DNA of 64,000 nucleotides, taken from NCBI RefSeq assembly GCF_036345175.1, contig NZ_CP107780.1, positions 4,650,001-4,714,000 of the forward strand. Direction: 5' to 3'. The notes under the pieces are model-generated. The model was not told the DNA's origin. It made no database searches and saw only the letters and a list, made by a program, of their open reading frames with translations. Within the stretch, counting starts at the first letter, position 1; each line of letters opens with the position of its first letter. Below are positions 25,257 to 33,209 of this stretch, piece by piece. The DNA comes from Streptomyces sp. NBC_00576 (GTDB taxonomy: Bacteria; Actinomycetota; Actinomycetes; Streptomycetales; Streptomycetaceae). The translations under genes and the position numbers were made by a program.

Positions 25257-26986
25257 TTGGTGCTCACCGTCGCCGTGTCCCGGCCCGAGCGGAGCACCCT
25301 GCCCGGTACCGCACCCGTCACCGTGTCATCACGGATCGTCTCAACCCCGTTGACCCACACGGCTGTTACGCCGATCGCCTTCGAGTCGAGACGCGGGCTG
25401 TCACCCGGCAGGTCGTGCACCAGGGTGGCCTTGTCGGCGGCGATCCGCTCCGGGTCGAAGAGGACCAGATCCGCATGGAAGCCCTCCTGGATGCGTCCCC
25501 TCTCCCGGAGGCCGAACAGCCGCGCCGGGTCGTCGGTCAGCATCTGCACCGCCCGCTCCAGCGGCACCAGTTTCCGCCCGCGCAGACAGTCGCCGAGGAA
25601 ACGGGTCGTGTACGGGGCCCCGCACATCCGGTCCAGGTGCGCGCCGGCGTCGGAGCCACCGAGGAGCACGTCCTCGTGCCGCCAGGTCTCGGCGCGCAGC
25701 GCCCAGGACGCCGGGTCGTTGTCGGTGGGCATGGGCCACAGGACCGTACGCAGTTCGTCGGCCACGCAGATCTCGACGAGGCAGCTGAAGGGGTCCTGGC
25801 CGCGTTCGGCGGCGATGTCCTCGACCACCCTTCCGGTCAGGCCCTCGTTCGCCTCGCTGTAGGTGTCCCCGATGACATACCGGCCGAAGTCCGTCAGCCG
25901 CCGGAAGACGCCCGCCTCCTCGCTCTGCCCCCGGCGGACCAGCTCCGCCCGCACCTCGGGGTCGCCGAGCCGGGTGATCCGCTCCGGGACCGGGAGCCCC
26001 AGCACCGGTCCCCAGCCGGGGATCAGGTTCAGCGCGCAGAAGGTGCCGAGGGACATGTTCATCGGGGTGAGGATGGGCATGGTGAGGGCCACGACCCGGC
26101 CACCCGCCTTGCGGGCGCGCTCACTTGCCTCAAGCTGGCGGGGTACGCGGGCCGGCACAGACGCGTCGATCGTGAGCACGTTCCAGTTCAGCGGGCGCCC
26201 GGCCACCGCGCTCATCTCGACGAACAGATCGATCTCGGCGTCACTGAACTGGTCGAGGCAGCCGGCGACGATCGCCTCGATCTGGGTGCCCTCGTGCTCG
26301 CCGACCGCCTGGGAGAGGGCGAGGAGTTCGGCGGGCAGCGCGTGCCGGGACGCCACCGGCTTGCCGTCCCCGTCGGAGTGCGAGGACGACTGGGTGGTGG
26401 AGAATCCCCAGGCTCCGGCGTCCATCGCCTCGTGGAACAGCCGCAGCATGTCGGCGAGTTGAGCCGCGGTCGGCTGACCGCCCACCGCGTCCGACCCCAT
26501 GACGTACCGGCGCAGCGCGCAATGCCCCACCATGAAACCGGCGTTGACCGCGATCCGCCCCTCCAGCGCGTCCAGGTACTCCCCGAAGCTGCTCCAACTC
26601 CAGGGCGCCCCCTCTTCCAGCGCCACCAAGGACATCCCCTCGACCTTGGACATCATCCGCCGCGTGTAGTCGGCGTCGTCGGGCCGGTCCGGGTTCAACG
26701 GGGCAAGCGTGAAACCGCAGTTACCGGCGGCGACCGTCGTGACCCCGTGATTGAGGGAGGGGGTCGCATACGGATCCCAGAAGAGCTGGGCGTCGTAATG
26801 CGTGTGCGGATCGACGAACCCGGGCGCGAGGACCAGCCCGGCGGCTTCCTCCGTCGTCCGCGCCTCCTCGGTGACACGGGACCCGATGACCGCGATACGC
26901 CCATCCCGTATCCCCACATCAGCGACGTAGGCAGGGCGACCGGTCCCGTCGACGACGGTAACCCCTCTGACCAGATGATCAAGCAA
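25253..26986 (-). CDS. N-acyl-D-amino-acid deacylase/D-aminoacylase-type amidohydrolase
   Basis: 577 aa amidohydrolase. The metal site starts with GFVDPHTHYDAQLFWDP (about residues 57-72). GNCGFTLAPL, with its Cys ligand, is typical of the D-aminoacylase family. GFSTTQSSSHSDGDGKP, VGHCALR and GGSDAGAHLDRMCG follow, with the catalytic Asp near residue 450. Closest known activity is hydrolysis of N-acyl-D-amino acids, but many actinobacterial members act on other amide or lactam rings. First gene of a two-gene unit with the aldehyde dehydrogenase. In similar catabolic neighbourhoods it occurs with LLM and SDR enzymes, as here. Confidence 0.88.
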   Translation of the reverse strand: MLDHLVRGVTVVDGTGRPAYVADVGIRDGRIAVIGSRVTEEARTTEEAAGLVLAPGFVDPHTHYDAQLFWDPYATPSLNHGVTTVAAGNCGFTLAPLNPDRPDDADYTRRMMSKVEGMSLVALEEGAPWSWSSFGEYLDALEGRIAVNAGFMVGHCALRRYVMGSDAVGGQPTAAQLADMLRLFHEAMDAGAWGFSTTQSSSHSDGDGKPVASRHALPAELLALSQAVGEHEGTQIEAIVAGCLDQFSDAEIDLFVEMSAVAGRPLNWNVLTIDASVPARVPRQLEASERARKAGGRVVALTMPILTPMNMSLGTFCALNLIPGWGPVLGLPVPERITRLGDPEVRAELVRRGQSEEAGVFRRLTDFGRYVIGDTYSEANEGLTGRVVEDIAAERGQDPFSCLVEICVADELRTVLWPMPTDNDPASWALRAETWRHEDVLLGGSDAGAHLDRMCGAPYTTRFLGDCLRGRKLVPLERAVQMLTDDPARLFGLRERGRIQEGFHADLVLFDPERIAADKATLVHDLPGDSPRLDSKAIGVTAVWVNGVETIRDDTVTGAVPGRVLRSGRDTATVSTK

Positions 26987-27041
26987 GACGGCACCTCACT
27001 CCTACCTAAGGGGCGCGGGGAACTGCGCGAACAACCCCCAC

Positions 27042-27071
27042 GCACCCGCACCCGCACCCGCACCCGCACCC
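27042..27071. repeat. Five tandem GCACCC units
   Basis: (GCACCC)x5 just after the stop of the LLM gene at 27085, preceded by the GGGGCGCGGGGAACTGCGCGA motif common in Streptomyces intergenic DNA. Related short tracts occur at 48686-48704 and 50392-50411. Probably slippage-prone intergenic filler. Confidence 0.7.
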
Positions 27072-27084
27072 GCCAACGAGACCC

Positions 27085-28203
27085 TCAAGCCACCCCTCGG
27101 AACCGCGAAGTCCGATGCACAGGATCCGTGTCAATCTTCGGAATCACGTGCTCCCCCACCAACCGGATCGTCTGAAGCGTGTCCTCCTTCGAGATCCCGA
27201 TAGGCATCCCGAAGCTCAACTGATCCGCGCCCGCCTGCTCCCACCGCTTGCACTGCGTCAGCACCTCGTCCGGATCGCCGCAGATCAACAGCTCCTCGGC
27301 GATGAGCAGTTCGATGATCTCCTCGTTGAACTCGGGCAACGTCTCCGGCCACACAGGGAACCCCTCGGGACGAGGGAACGTGTCGTGGTACCGGAAGAGC
27401 AGCGACTGCAGATAGTGCAGCCCGCCGCCCGCGGCGATCCGTACCGCCTCGGCGTGCGTCGGCGCACAGATCGCCGTCGAGGTCACCATCACGTTGTCGT
27501 TGACGTAGTCCCCGACCGGCTCGGCGTCCACGATCGCCGTCTTGTACTGCTCCAGCACCCACTCCATGTCGGAGACCTTCTGGACGCTGAAGCCGAGCAC
27601 TCCGAGCCCCTTGCGGGCGGCCATGGCGTACGAGGGCGGCGAGCCGGCGGCGTACCACATCGCGGGGTGCGAGGGCCCGTACGGCTTGGGCAGGATCTTG
27701 CGCGGCGGCAGCGACCAGTGTTTGCCCTGGAAGCCGGCGTACTCGTCCTGCATCCACATCTTCGGGAACTCGGCGATCGTCTCCTCCCACAGCTCCTTCG
27801 TGTGGTTCATGTCGGTGATGCCGGACATGAAGCCGAGGATCTCGTGCGAGCCGGCACCTCGGCCGGAACCGAACTCGAAGCGGTTGCCGGTGAGATGGTC
27901 GAGCATGGCGACCTTCTCGGCCACCTTCACCGGGTGGTTGACCGGGGCGAGCGGGTTGAAGATGCCGGAGCCGAGGTGGATGCGCTCGGTGGCGTGGGCG
28001 AGGTAGCCGAGGTAGACGTCACTGGCCGAGATGTGCGAGTACTCCTCCAGGAAGTGGTGCTCGGACACCCAGGCGTACTTGAAGTTCGACTTGTCCGCCT
28101 GAATGACGTACTCGGTCTCCTCCATCAGCGCCTTGTGCTCCGCGAGCGGATCGGTCTCGGCCCGCTTGCCCACGTATCCCTGTACAAAGAGCCCGAATTC
28201 CAA
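27085..28203 (-). CDS. LLM-class flavin-dependent oxidoreductase (luciferase-like monooxygenase)
   Basis: 372-aa luciferase-like TIM barrel: MEFGLFVQGY, YAWVSEHHFLEEYSHISASDVYLGYLAHAT, AEKVAMLDHLTGNRFEFGSGRGAGSHEILGF. The DHLTGNRFEFGSGRG block and the long N-terminal EHHF segment fit the FMNH2-dependent monooxygenase branch more than F420 enzymes. The start is a TTG (the only in-frame start after an upstream stop) with GGACGG upstream. Two copies of the shared 15-bp palindrome (28260-28274, 28320-28334) lie in its promoter region, the strongest sign of regulation. Likely an oxygenation step of the catabolic set that also includes the SDR behind it. Confidence 0.88.
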   Translation of the reverse strand: MEFGLFVQGYVGKRAETDPLAEHKALMEETEYVIQADKSNFKYAWVSEHHFLEEYSHISASDVYLGYLAHATERIHLGSGIFNPLAPVNHPVKVAEKVAMLDHLTGNRFEFGSGRGAGSHEILGFMSGITDMNHTKELWEETIAEFPKMWMQDEYAGFQGKHWSLPPRKILPKPYGPSHPAMWYAAGSPPSYAMAARKGLGVLGFSVQKVSDMEWVLEQYKTAIVDAEPVGDYVNDNVMVTSTAICAPTHAEAVRIAAGGGLHYLQSLLFRYHDTFPRPEGFPVWPETLPEFNEEIIELLIAEELLICGDPDEVLTQCKRWEQAGADQLSFGMPIGISKEDTLQTIRLVGEHVIPKIDTDPVHRTSRFRGVA

Positions 28204-28259
28204 GGAGGTTCACCGTCCCCAGTAACCGTTCCTGACGTTTCTGACGTTCTCCGTCGTTT

Positions 28260-28274
28260 CTGACGCAGCGTCAG
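28260..28274. promoter_or_regulatory. Operator of CTGACGNNNCGTCAG type (site 1, LLM promoter)
   Basis: CTGACGCAGCGTCAG, a 7-1-7 perfect palindrome 57 bp upstream of the LLM start at 28203. Same 15-bp pattern as the sites at 29194, 32850, 38804 and 59675. Two further CTGACG half-like words (28231, 28240) lie just downstream. Confidence 0.68.
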
Positions 28275-28319
28275 ATTTGTTGAGTCGACTGTTCCACCGG
28301 CCCCTGTGACCGTCAATAG

Positions 28320-28334
28320 CTGACGGTCAGTCAG
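28320..28334. promoter_or_regulatory. Operator of CTGAC-N5-GTCAG type (site 2, LLM promoter)
   Basis: CTGACGGTCAGTCAG. It is exactly the reverse complement of the 15-mer at 59648-59662 in the divergent ligase/thiolase promoter 31 kb away, which is hard to explain by chance in non-coding DNA. Confidence 0.65.
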
Positions 28335-28352
28335 GTACTGCTGTCGCATCGG

Positions 28353-29129
28353 TCAGACGACGGCGACACCCGCGAGCCAGCCCCCGTCGATGACGAACGG
28401 CTGCCCGGTGATGTACGAGGAGTCCTCCGAGGTGAGGAACAGCGCGAGGCGCGCCACCTCGTCCGGCCGCCCGATCCGCCCCAGCGGCACGAGCTTGCGG
28501 TACAGCTTGTCCAGGCCCCGCGCGGCACCCTCGGCGTCCGCGCCCGGGTCCAGTACGGCCGGGTTGGACATCGCGGTGTCGATCGCGCCCGGGCACACGG
28601 CGTTGACCCGGATCTTCCGGCGCGCCAGTTCCAGCGCGGCGACCCGGGTGAGCCCGACGATGGCGTGCTTGCTCGCCGCGTACGCCCCGACCGCCGCCAT
28701 CCCGGTCACCCCGGTGTACGAGGCGGTGTTGACGATCGTCCCGCCACCCGCGTCGGCGATGTGCGGCGCGACCGTCTTGATCCCGAGGAAGCAGCCGACC
28801 TGGTTGACCTGCACGACCTGCATGAACTCGTCGAGGGGCGTGTCGATGAGGGCGTTGAAGCGGAGGATGCCGGCGTTGTTGACCAGCCCGTCGATCCGGC
28901 CGTACGCCTTCTCCGCGGCGGCGACGGCCGCCTGCCACCCCGCCTCCTCGCGCACGTCGAGATGGACGTACAGCGCACCCAACTCCTTGGCGAGGGCCTC
29001 TCCCTGGTCGTCGAGCACATCCGCCACGACCACCCGCGCGCCTTCCGTCACGAAGAGCCGGGCCTCCTGCTCCCCCTGGCCGCGTGCCGCGCCGGTGACG
29101 ATGATGACCCGTCCGTCGAGCTTGCCCAT
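28353..29129 (-). CDS. SDR-family oxidoreductase (3-alpha/20-beta-hydroxysteroid dehydrogenase-like)
   Basis: 258 aa from the ATG at 29129 (GAAGGGG upstream). Classical short-chain dehydrogenase: cofactor turn TGAARGQG (about residues 12-19), NNAG in LVNNAGILRF, catalytic Ser in NTASYTG, Y-x3-K in GAYAASKHA (about 150-157), and VCPGAIDTAMSN. TGAARGQG and the acidic residue in VVVADV favour NAD(H). Family members oxidise or reduce hydroxyl groups on rings, including steroids. One operator of the shared type is 65 bp upstream. Lies directly before the LLM gene in the same direction but with its own promoter region between. Confidence 0.9.
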   Translation of the reverse strand: MGKLDGRVIIVTGAARGQGEQEARLFVTEGARVVVADVLDDQGEALAKELGALYVHLDVREEAGWQAAVAAAEKAYGRIDGLVNNAGILRFNALIDTPLDEFMQVVQVNQVGCFLGIKTVAPHIADAGGGTIVNTASYTGVTGMAAVGAYAASKHAIVGLTRVAALELARRKIRVNAVCPGAIDTAMSNPAVLDPGADAEGAARGLDKLYRKLVPLGRIGRPDEVARLALFLTSEDSSYITGQPFVIDGGWLAGVAVV

Positions 29130-29193
29130 GCGGAACCCCTTCGCAGCGTTCACATCGTTCGGATCGGTGGAGGTCAGCATCGTATCGCCGTAC

Positions 29194-29208
29194 CTGACGA
29201 TGCGTCAG
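29194..29208. promoter_or_regulatory. Operator of CTGACGNNNCGTCAG type (SDR promoter)
   Basis: CTGACGATGCGTCAG, arms CTGACG and CGTCAG with a 3-bp spacer, 65 bp upstream of the SDR start at 29129 and within the divergent region to the secreted protein gene at 29352. Confidence 0.68.
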
Positions 29209-29351
29209 ACCTGAGGGGAGTGTGTGCGAGAGCACACCCCAAGTAACCGAGGAGTAGGGATATTTGACCCTGTCGCGGACCCATGGATGACGCCAATAAT
29301 CCTCCACGAACAGGCAAAGCGATCACCAAGGAATCCCAGGGACGGAGCGAC

Positions 29352-30089
29352 ATGGCCAAGAGGCGTCTGAAGAACAAGAAGGTCCGACTCGTGGCGGTCG
29401 GATCGGCGCTCGCCACCGGCGGCGCGATCATCGCCCTCCTTCCGTCGGCCAACGCGGCCGAGGAGGCGAAGACTCCCGACCAGATCATCAGGATGTGCGA
29501 ACGGTCCTCGGTGCTCAACGGAAAACAGCAGTCCGTACGGGATTTCGGGGGCGCCTTCGCGGACGGTTTTGAAGCCTCCAACTGTGACTACGTCGAGACG
29601 AATTTCCAGTCGTTCGACGGCCCCACGGAGAAGGCCTCCATCGACTTCCCGAACTGCGAACCGAACGCCACCGAACCGGCGAAGGTGTCGATCACCTGGA
29701 AGGCCACCGTGGGCCAGGGCTCGGGCAAGTACACCGCGACCCAACAGGGCGCCGGCGGCGGGCTCTTCGGCTTTTTGAGCGGGGCCTGGCTCAAGCACAA
29801 GGGAACCACCGACATGACCGTCAAGTCGGTGACCGCCGGCGACACGGAGAATCGGGAGGTTCCGGTCGGCAAGGTCCTGCACATGGAGTTCACGCCGAAA
29901 ATGCAGCGTATGACCGGCGAATGGAGGGTGAGGCAGGACGCATTCCCCGGCAGCTTCGCCGTGAACCCCTCCCCGGAGAAGAACTTCGTCGCGTCGGAAC
30001 TCGTCGAGGGACCCGCCATCCTGCCCGGCGCCGCCGGAGCCGCAGGCATCGCGGACGGGGCGGTCAAGCCGGTCCTGACCGACTGCTGA
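29352..30089 (+). CDS. Secreted protein, possibly aerolysin/ETX-like beta-pore fold (1)
   Basis: 245 aa from ATG at 29352 (GGACGGAG ribosome binding site). A Lys/Arg-rich n-region (MAKRRLKNKKVRLVAVGSALATGG) starts a Sec signal peptide cleaved near ANAAEE. The mature protein has cysteines in RMCERS, SNCDYVE, FPNCEP and the terminal TDC. Long Ser/Thr-alternating strands follow (PAKVSITWKATVGQGSGKYTATQ, TTDMTVKSVTAGDTENREVPVGKVLHMEFTPKMQRMTGEWRVR). The S-x-T-x strands ending in an L-x-F-T-P turn and R-x-x-G-x-W-x-V recall aerolysin/ETX-MTX2 proteins, but that is a fold guess. Paralogue-like neighbour follows. Confidence 0.6.
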   Translation: MAKRRLKNKKVRLVAVGSALATGGAIIALLPSANAAEEAKTPDQIIRMCERSSVLNGKQQSVRDFGGAFADGFEASNCDYVETNFQSFDGPTEKASIDFPNCEPNATEPAKVSITWKATVGQGSGKYTATQQGAGGGLFGFLSGAWLKHKGTTDMTVKSVTAGDTENREVPVGKVLHMEFTPKMQRMTGEWRVRQDAFPGSFAVNPSPEKNFVASELVEGPAILPGAAGAAGIADGAVKPVLTDC

Positions 30090-30205
30090 CGACGCTCTCC
30101 CATGTCCCGCGTTTCCCCCCACTCCCCCTCACTCCCCACCCCCACGCCTCGCCTCACCTGGCCGAATGCCCTCAACTCCCCCCTTTCCCCGCAAGGAGAC
30201 GCACC

Positions 30206-30997
30206 ATGACCCGCACCAGCCGCAAGGGACATCACCGGAGCAAGAAGAAGCGCATCGTCATCGCCATGGCCCCGGTGGTGGCCATCGCGGTGGCCGTTCC
30301 GCTGATGAACCAGGCGGGTGCCGCCACCCCCTCCGAGGTGACGAAGGACTGCGCGCAGAACAACCCGAAGCTGGAGAACTGCGAATTTGTCGACGTCCAG
30401 TTCAAGAGGGACAACCTCGGGCCCAACAAGCGCGTATCCACAATTACCGACAACTGCGGTTCCACGAGTGCCCTCTCGAAGGCCTTCAGCGTGTCGGCGT
30501 CGGTGACGAGGTCCGTCACGCTCGAAGACGGGTTCACCGCTTCCGCCGATTCGAAGCTGGGAAACTCGTTCTTCGAGATCGGCGCCAAGTTCAACACGAC
30601 GGAACTCAACCTCAAGCGTGACGACACCGGTACCGGATTCGACTTCTCCCGGACCGACACCGTGAAACCCAACCACATCGGGTTCTTCATGTGGTCGGAG
30701 AAGCGAACCGACGTGAGCGGATTCCTCAAGGCCACGTACAAGGAAGCGCAGGACGGCCAGACAGTCTTCTTCTCGCCGAGCGAGGGCGCCACGACCGTGC
30801 ACGTCTTCTATCCGCAGCTCCTGAAGAACGGTACGCCTGACGGCCGTCTCTGGCTGCGCAACGTCGAGTGCGGAACTCCCCAGGCCAACGGACTCCAGAA
30901 CTCGGAGAACAGCGTCAGGGCGGAGCCCGGATTCGAAGAGGGCGGCGCCAACGTCACGGACGTGGAAATCCCGGTGACGGAGATTCCGGCGCCGTAG
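30206..30997 (+). CDS. Secreted protein, possibly aerolysin/ETX-like beta-pore fold (2)
   Basis: 263 aa. ATG at 30206 with AAGGAG upstream. Basic n-region (HHRSKKKRIVIAMAPVVAIAVAV) and cleavage near QAGAAT. The mature part opens with EVTKDCAQNNPKLENCEFVDV, like the paralogous NC-x-[YF]-V block of the gene before. Long amphipathic strands follow (SKAFSVSASVTRSVTLEDGFTASADSKLGNSFFEIGAKFNTTEL; GTGFDFSRTDTVKPNHIGFFMWSEK). This alternating Ser/Thr pattern around an insertion-like region suits a beta-pore-forming or related shell protein. The two genes share direction and design and probably act together. No enzymatic motif; function unproven. Confidence 0.6.
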   Translation: MTRTSRKGHHRSKKKRIVIAMAPVVAIAVAVPLMNQAGAATPSEVTKDCAQNNPKLENCEFVDVQFKRDNLGPNKRVSTITDNCGSTSALSKAFSVSASVTRSVTLEDGFTASADSKLGNSFFEIGAKFNTTELNLKRDDTGTGFDFSRTDTVKPNHIGFFMWSEKRTDVSGFLKATYKEAQDGQTVFFSPSEGATTVHVFYPQLLKNGTPDGRLWLRNVECGTPQANGLQNSENSVRAEPGFEEGGANVTDVEIPVTEIPAP

Positions 30998-31033
30998 CGG
31001 CATCCGGACCGGAATTCAGCGAGCAGGGCGGCG

Positions 31034-31061
31034 CCGGCTGTTCTCAGGTGCGAACAGCCGG
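31034..31061. terminator. Terminator hairpin between convergent genes
   Basis: Perfect 10-bp stem CCGGCTGTTC (31034-31043) with GAACAGCCGG (31052-31061). It overlaps the last codons of the LuxR-type gene (stop at 31044) and follows the plus-strand secreted gene by 36 bp. Confidence 0.65.
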
Positions 31062-31784
31062 GGTCGCCCCCAGCCATCTCAGCACCGCGTCCGTACTCCC
31101 CCTGGCGTCCAGCTTGGCGTAGATGTTGCTGAGGTTGTTGCGGACCGTCTTCTCGCTCAGCCTTAACCGCAGCCCGATCTCCTGGGCGCCCAGGCCGGTC
31201 GACAGCAGCTCCATGATCTGCCGCTCGCGCGGCGAGAGCAGACTCCGCAGCCGTTCCATCGCCGCCCCGGCGACGGACGCACTGCCTCTCCCCTCCCCGG
31301 ACTCCCGCTGGACCCTGTCCCGGAGCGCGGCGCAGGCGATCGGCGAGAGGTAGGTGTGCCCGACCGTGGCCGCCATGACCGCCGAGGCCAGCATGCAGGT
31401 GCAGTAGTCGCCCTCGACCAGATATCCGGCCCCGCCCCGGAACACCTCCACCACGGTCTCCATGTCCCGCCGGGGGCTGACGACGATCACCGGAACGCTC
31501 ACGGCCCCCATGGCCCTCAGCAGCACCGCGAACTCGGTCGCAGGCTCCTCGCATCGCAGGACGACGACATCCACGGCGCCCTCCTCGCTCAGCTCACGGT
31601 AGGGCGGGGCCACGCGCAACACCCGCCCCACGTGCGGGTCGTCGGGGTCCGGCCACCCCTCGTGCGGCCACTCGCCCTCGGCACAGGCCAGGGCGACGGA
31701 CAGCCTGGGCAGGGACACGGGCGGGGACGCCGGTGAGGATGCGGACGTGGGTGAGGAGTGGGCGACGAGCCGGGAGGTGCGCAC
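31044..31784 (-). CDS. LuxR-type response regulator-like protein with atypical receiver
   Basis: 246 aa, GTG start, AAGGAC upstream. The C-terminal GerE/LuxR HTH is clear (about residues 183-240: LSPRERQIMELLSTGLGAQEIGLRLRLSEKTVRNNLSNIYAKLDARGSTDAVLRWL). The N-terminal 150 residues have the receiver-like pattern of strands (VDVVVLRCEE, VPVIVVSPRRDMETVVEVFRGGAGYLVEGDYCTCMLASAV), including the G-A-x-G-Y-L-x-x-G block. The phospho-acceptor Asp and acidic pocket are not evident, so it is probably not a canonical phosphorylated regulator. No kinase partner adjacent. It is convergent with the two secreted genes. Confidence 0.83.
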   Translation of the reverse strand: MRTSRLVAHSSPTSASSPASPPVSLPRLSVALACAEGEWPHEGWPDPDDPHVGRVLRVAPPYRELSEEGAVDVVVLRCEEPATEFAVLLRAMGAVSVPVIVVSPRRDMETVVEVFRGGAGYLVEGDYCTCMLASAVMAATVGHTYLSPIACAALRDRVQRESGEGRGSASVAGAAMERLRSLLSPRERQIMELLSTGLGAQEIGLRLRLSEKTVRNNLSNIYAKLDARGSTDAVLRWLGATPAVRT

Positions 31785-31861
31785 CGTGCATGTCCTTCCG
31801 CCGGAACCATGACGTCCGTACGTTCATACGTACGCGCCCCGGCGTGGACATGTTCAAAGAT

Positions 31862-32824
31862 TCAAGAGGAACCGGTCAGGCTGTCAGACAGGTTCCCCTC
31901 CGACCCGCCCTCCAACAGCGGGCCCACCTCTTCCCCGAACGCCCCTATCTGGTCGGTGAGTTCGGTGAGACTCCGGCTCCGGAACCGCACCTGGATCTGG
32001 TCGACGCCCATCGCGCCGTACGCCCGCAGCGACTCGGCGAGGGCCTCCGGTGCCCCGCTGATCGTCCGCCGCCCGACCTCCCACCCCGGCTCACCGACGT
32101 ACAGCGGTTCGGTGATGGCCCCGATGGTGAACGGCCCCTGGATCGCGGCCTCTTCGCGCAGCCTACGGATCCGGGCGATCTGGTCCGGGAGCCGGTCGCG
32201 CGGGTCACCCTGCGGCAGCCAGCCGTCACCCTTGAGTGCGGCCCGGCGTACGGCGGCCGGGGACGACCCACCGACCCAGAGGGGTACGCGTTCCTGGGCA
32301 GGCCGTGGACGCTGGCCGAGCCCCTCGAAGTCGTACAACTTGCCGTGGTGCTCCGGGAATTCGTCCGGCCCGAGTGCCGCGCGCAACGCGTCGATCGTCT
32401 CGTCGAGTACGGCGCCCCGGCGCTCGAAGTCGACCCCCAGCGCCTCGAACTCCTCCTGTACGTGGCCTGCCCCGACCCCGAGGATCAGGCGGCCGCCGGA
32501 GAGGTGGTCGAGGGTGGCGTACTGCTTGGCGGTGAGGAGGGGGTGGCGGAGGCCCACGACGGCCACATGACTGAGGAGTTGGACGTGTTCGGTGACGGCG
32601 GCGAGGTGGGCGAGGGTGGCTACGGGGTCGTACCAGACGGTGCTCATCGCGGGAGCGAGGCGGCGCGGGATGGCGACGTGGTCGCAGGCCGCGAGGTAGG
32701 CGAAGCCGGCGCGGTCGGCGGTGCGGGCGATGTGGAGGAGGTCGGTGGGGGTGGCTGAGGTTTCCCAGGGTTCGGTGTAGAGGGTGGACTGGGACTGGAT
32801 GGGGAGTTGCATGCCGTAGGTCAT
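31862..32824 (-). CDS. LLM-class F420-dependent oxidoreductase
   Basis: 320 aa. MTYGMQLPIQSQS, GFAYLAACDHVAIPRRLAP, HVAVVGLRHPLLTAKQYATLDHLSGGRLILGVGAGHVQEEFEALG and VPLWVGGSS are typical of F420-linked LLM enzymes (TIGR03619 group). AAAGGGA precedes the ATG. A CTGACGGTCCGTCAA operator (32850-32864) lies 26 bp upstream, placing it in the same predicted regulon as the LLM, SDR, amidohydrolase and ligase/thiolase genes. FO synthase for its cofactor is in this window (1026-3638). Substrate unknown. Confidence 0.9.
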   Translation of the reverse strand: MTYGMQLPIQSQSTLYTEPWETSATPTDLLHIARTADRAGFAYLAACDHVAIPRRLAPAMSTVWYDPVATLAHLAAVTEHVQLLSHVAVVGLRHPLLTAKQYATLDHLSGGRLILGVGAGHVQEEFEALGVDFERRGAVLDETIDALRAALGPDEFPEHHGKLYDFEGLGQRPRPAQERVPLWVGGSSPAAVRRAALKGDGWLPQGDPRDRLPDQIARIRRLREEAAIQGPFTIGAITEPLYVGEPGWEVGRRTISGAPEALAESLRAYGAMGVDQIQVRFRSRSLTELTDQIGAFGEEVGPLLEGGSEGNLSDSLTGSS

Positions 32825-32849
32825 GGGCGCGTCCCTTTCCCTGCCGGAT

Positions 32850-32864
32850 CTGACGGTCCGTCAA
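32850..32864. promoter_or_regulatory. Operator of CTGACGNNNCGTCAG type (LLM promoter)
   Basis: CTGACGGTCCGTCAA: one mismatch in the last base of the right arm. Located 26 bp upstream of the LLM start at 32824, a position that would overlap its core promoter. Confidence 0.62.
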
Positions 32865-33209
32865 TTCGGGCCGCGATGGCCATCGTCACGGCTGCCGCAT
32901 CGCCGGGCAAGGGGTCGCCGAACTTCCTTCCCATCCAGTACCTGGGGGCTGCGCCCCCAGGCCCCCGTCGGCCCTGAACGGGCCTCTTCCTCAAACGCCG
33001 GACGGGCTGGGGGTGCGGGCCGGGGCTGGAGGGATGCTGGCTGGGCTGCAGGAGCGGTGGGGCGGGTGGGTGGGAAGCCATGGACGCGCCGAACCGTCCG
33101 GACCACTGGAGATGCCGCCCGGCACCGAGAAGTTCAAGGGGCGCCGGGCAATCGTGCCGAGACGGGTGGGCTGGTGGGAAACACGACCTGGGCTGCACCG
33201 GCGGCCACC
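32865..33209. other. Intergenic region with Streptomyces-type hairpin repeat
   Basis: Between the operator and the kinase gene 3' end there is no convincing coding frame. It holds a perfect hairpin CTGGGGGC (32942-32949) with GCCCCCAG (32953-32960), followed by the CTTCCTCAAACGCCGGACGGGCT motif seen in many Streptomyces intergenic spaces. It can serve as a terminator for the minus-strand kinase transcript. Nothing else recognised. Confidence 0.5.

Noticed and set aside
27042..27071. GCACCC tandem units, and similar tracts near 48690, 50400 and 63200, considered as CRISPR-like repeats
   Set aside because: Units are 6 bp with no spacers; simple-sequence slippage.
28202..28213. AAGGAGGTTCACC on the plus strand, a perfect-looking Shine-Dalgarno sequence
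   Set aside because: No start codon at a suitable distance and no coding frame follows on the plus strand; it is the complement of the leader of the minus-strand LLM gene.
24246..28263. Several long plus-strand open frames over the aldehyde dehydrogenase, amidohydrolase and LLM genes
   Set aside because: All are third-position-GC artefacts; the minus-strand proteins have complete catalytic motifs.
32942..32960. Hairpin considered as an attenuator or riboswitch for the LLM gene at 31862-32824
   Set aside because: It lies upstream of the operator and is a common Streptomyces intergenic hairpin; better explained as the end of the kinase transcript.
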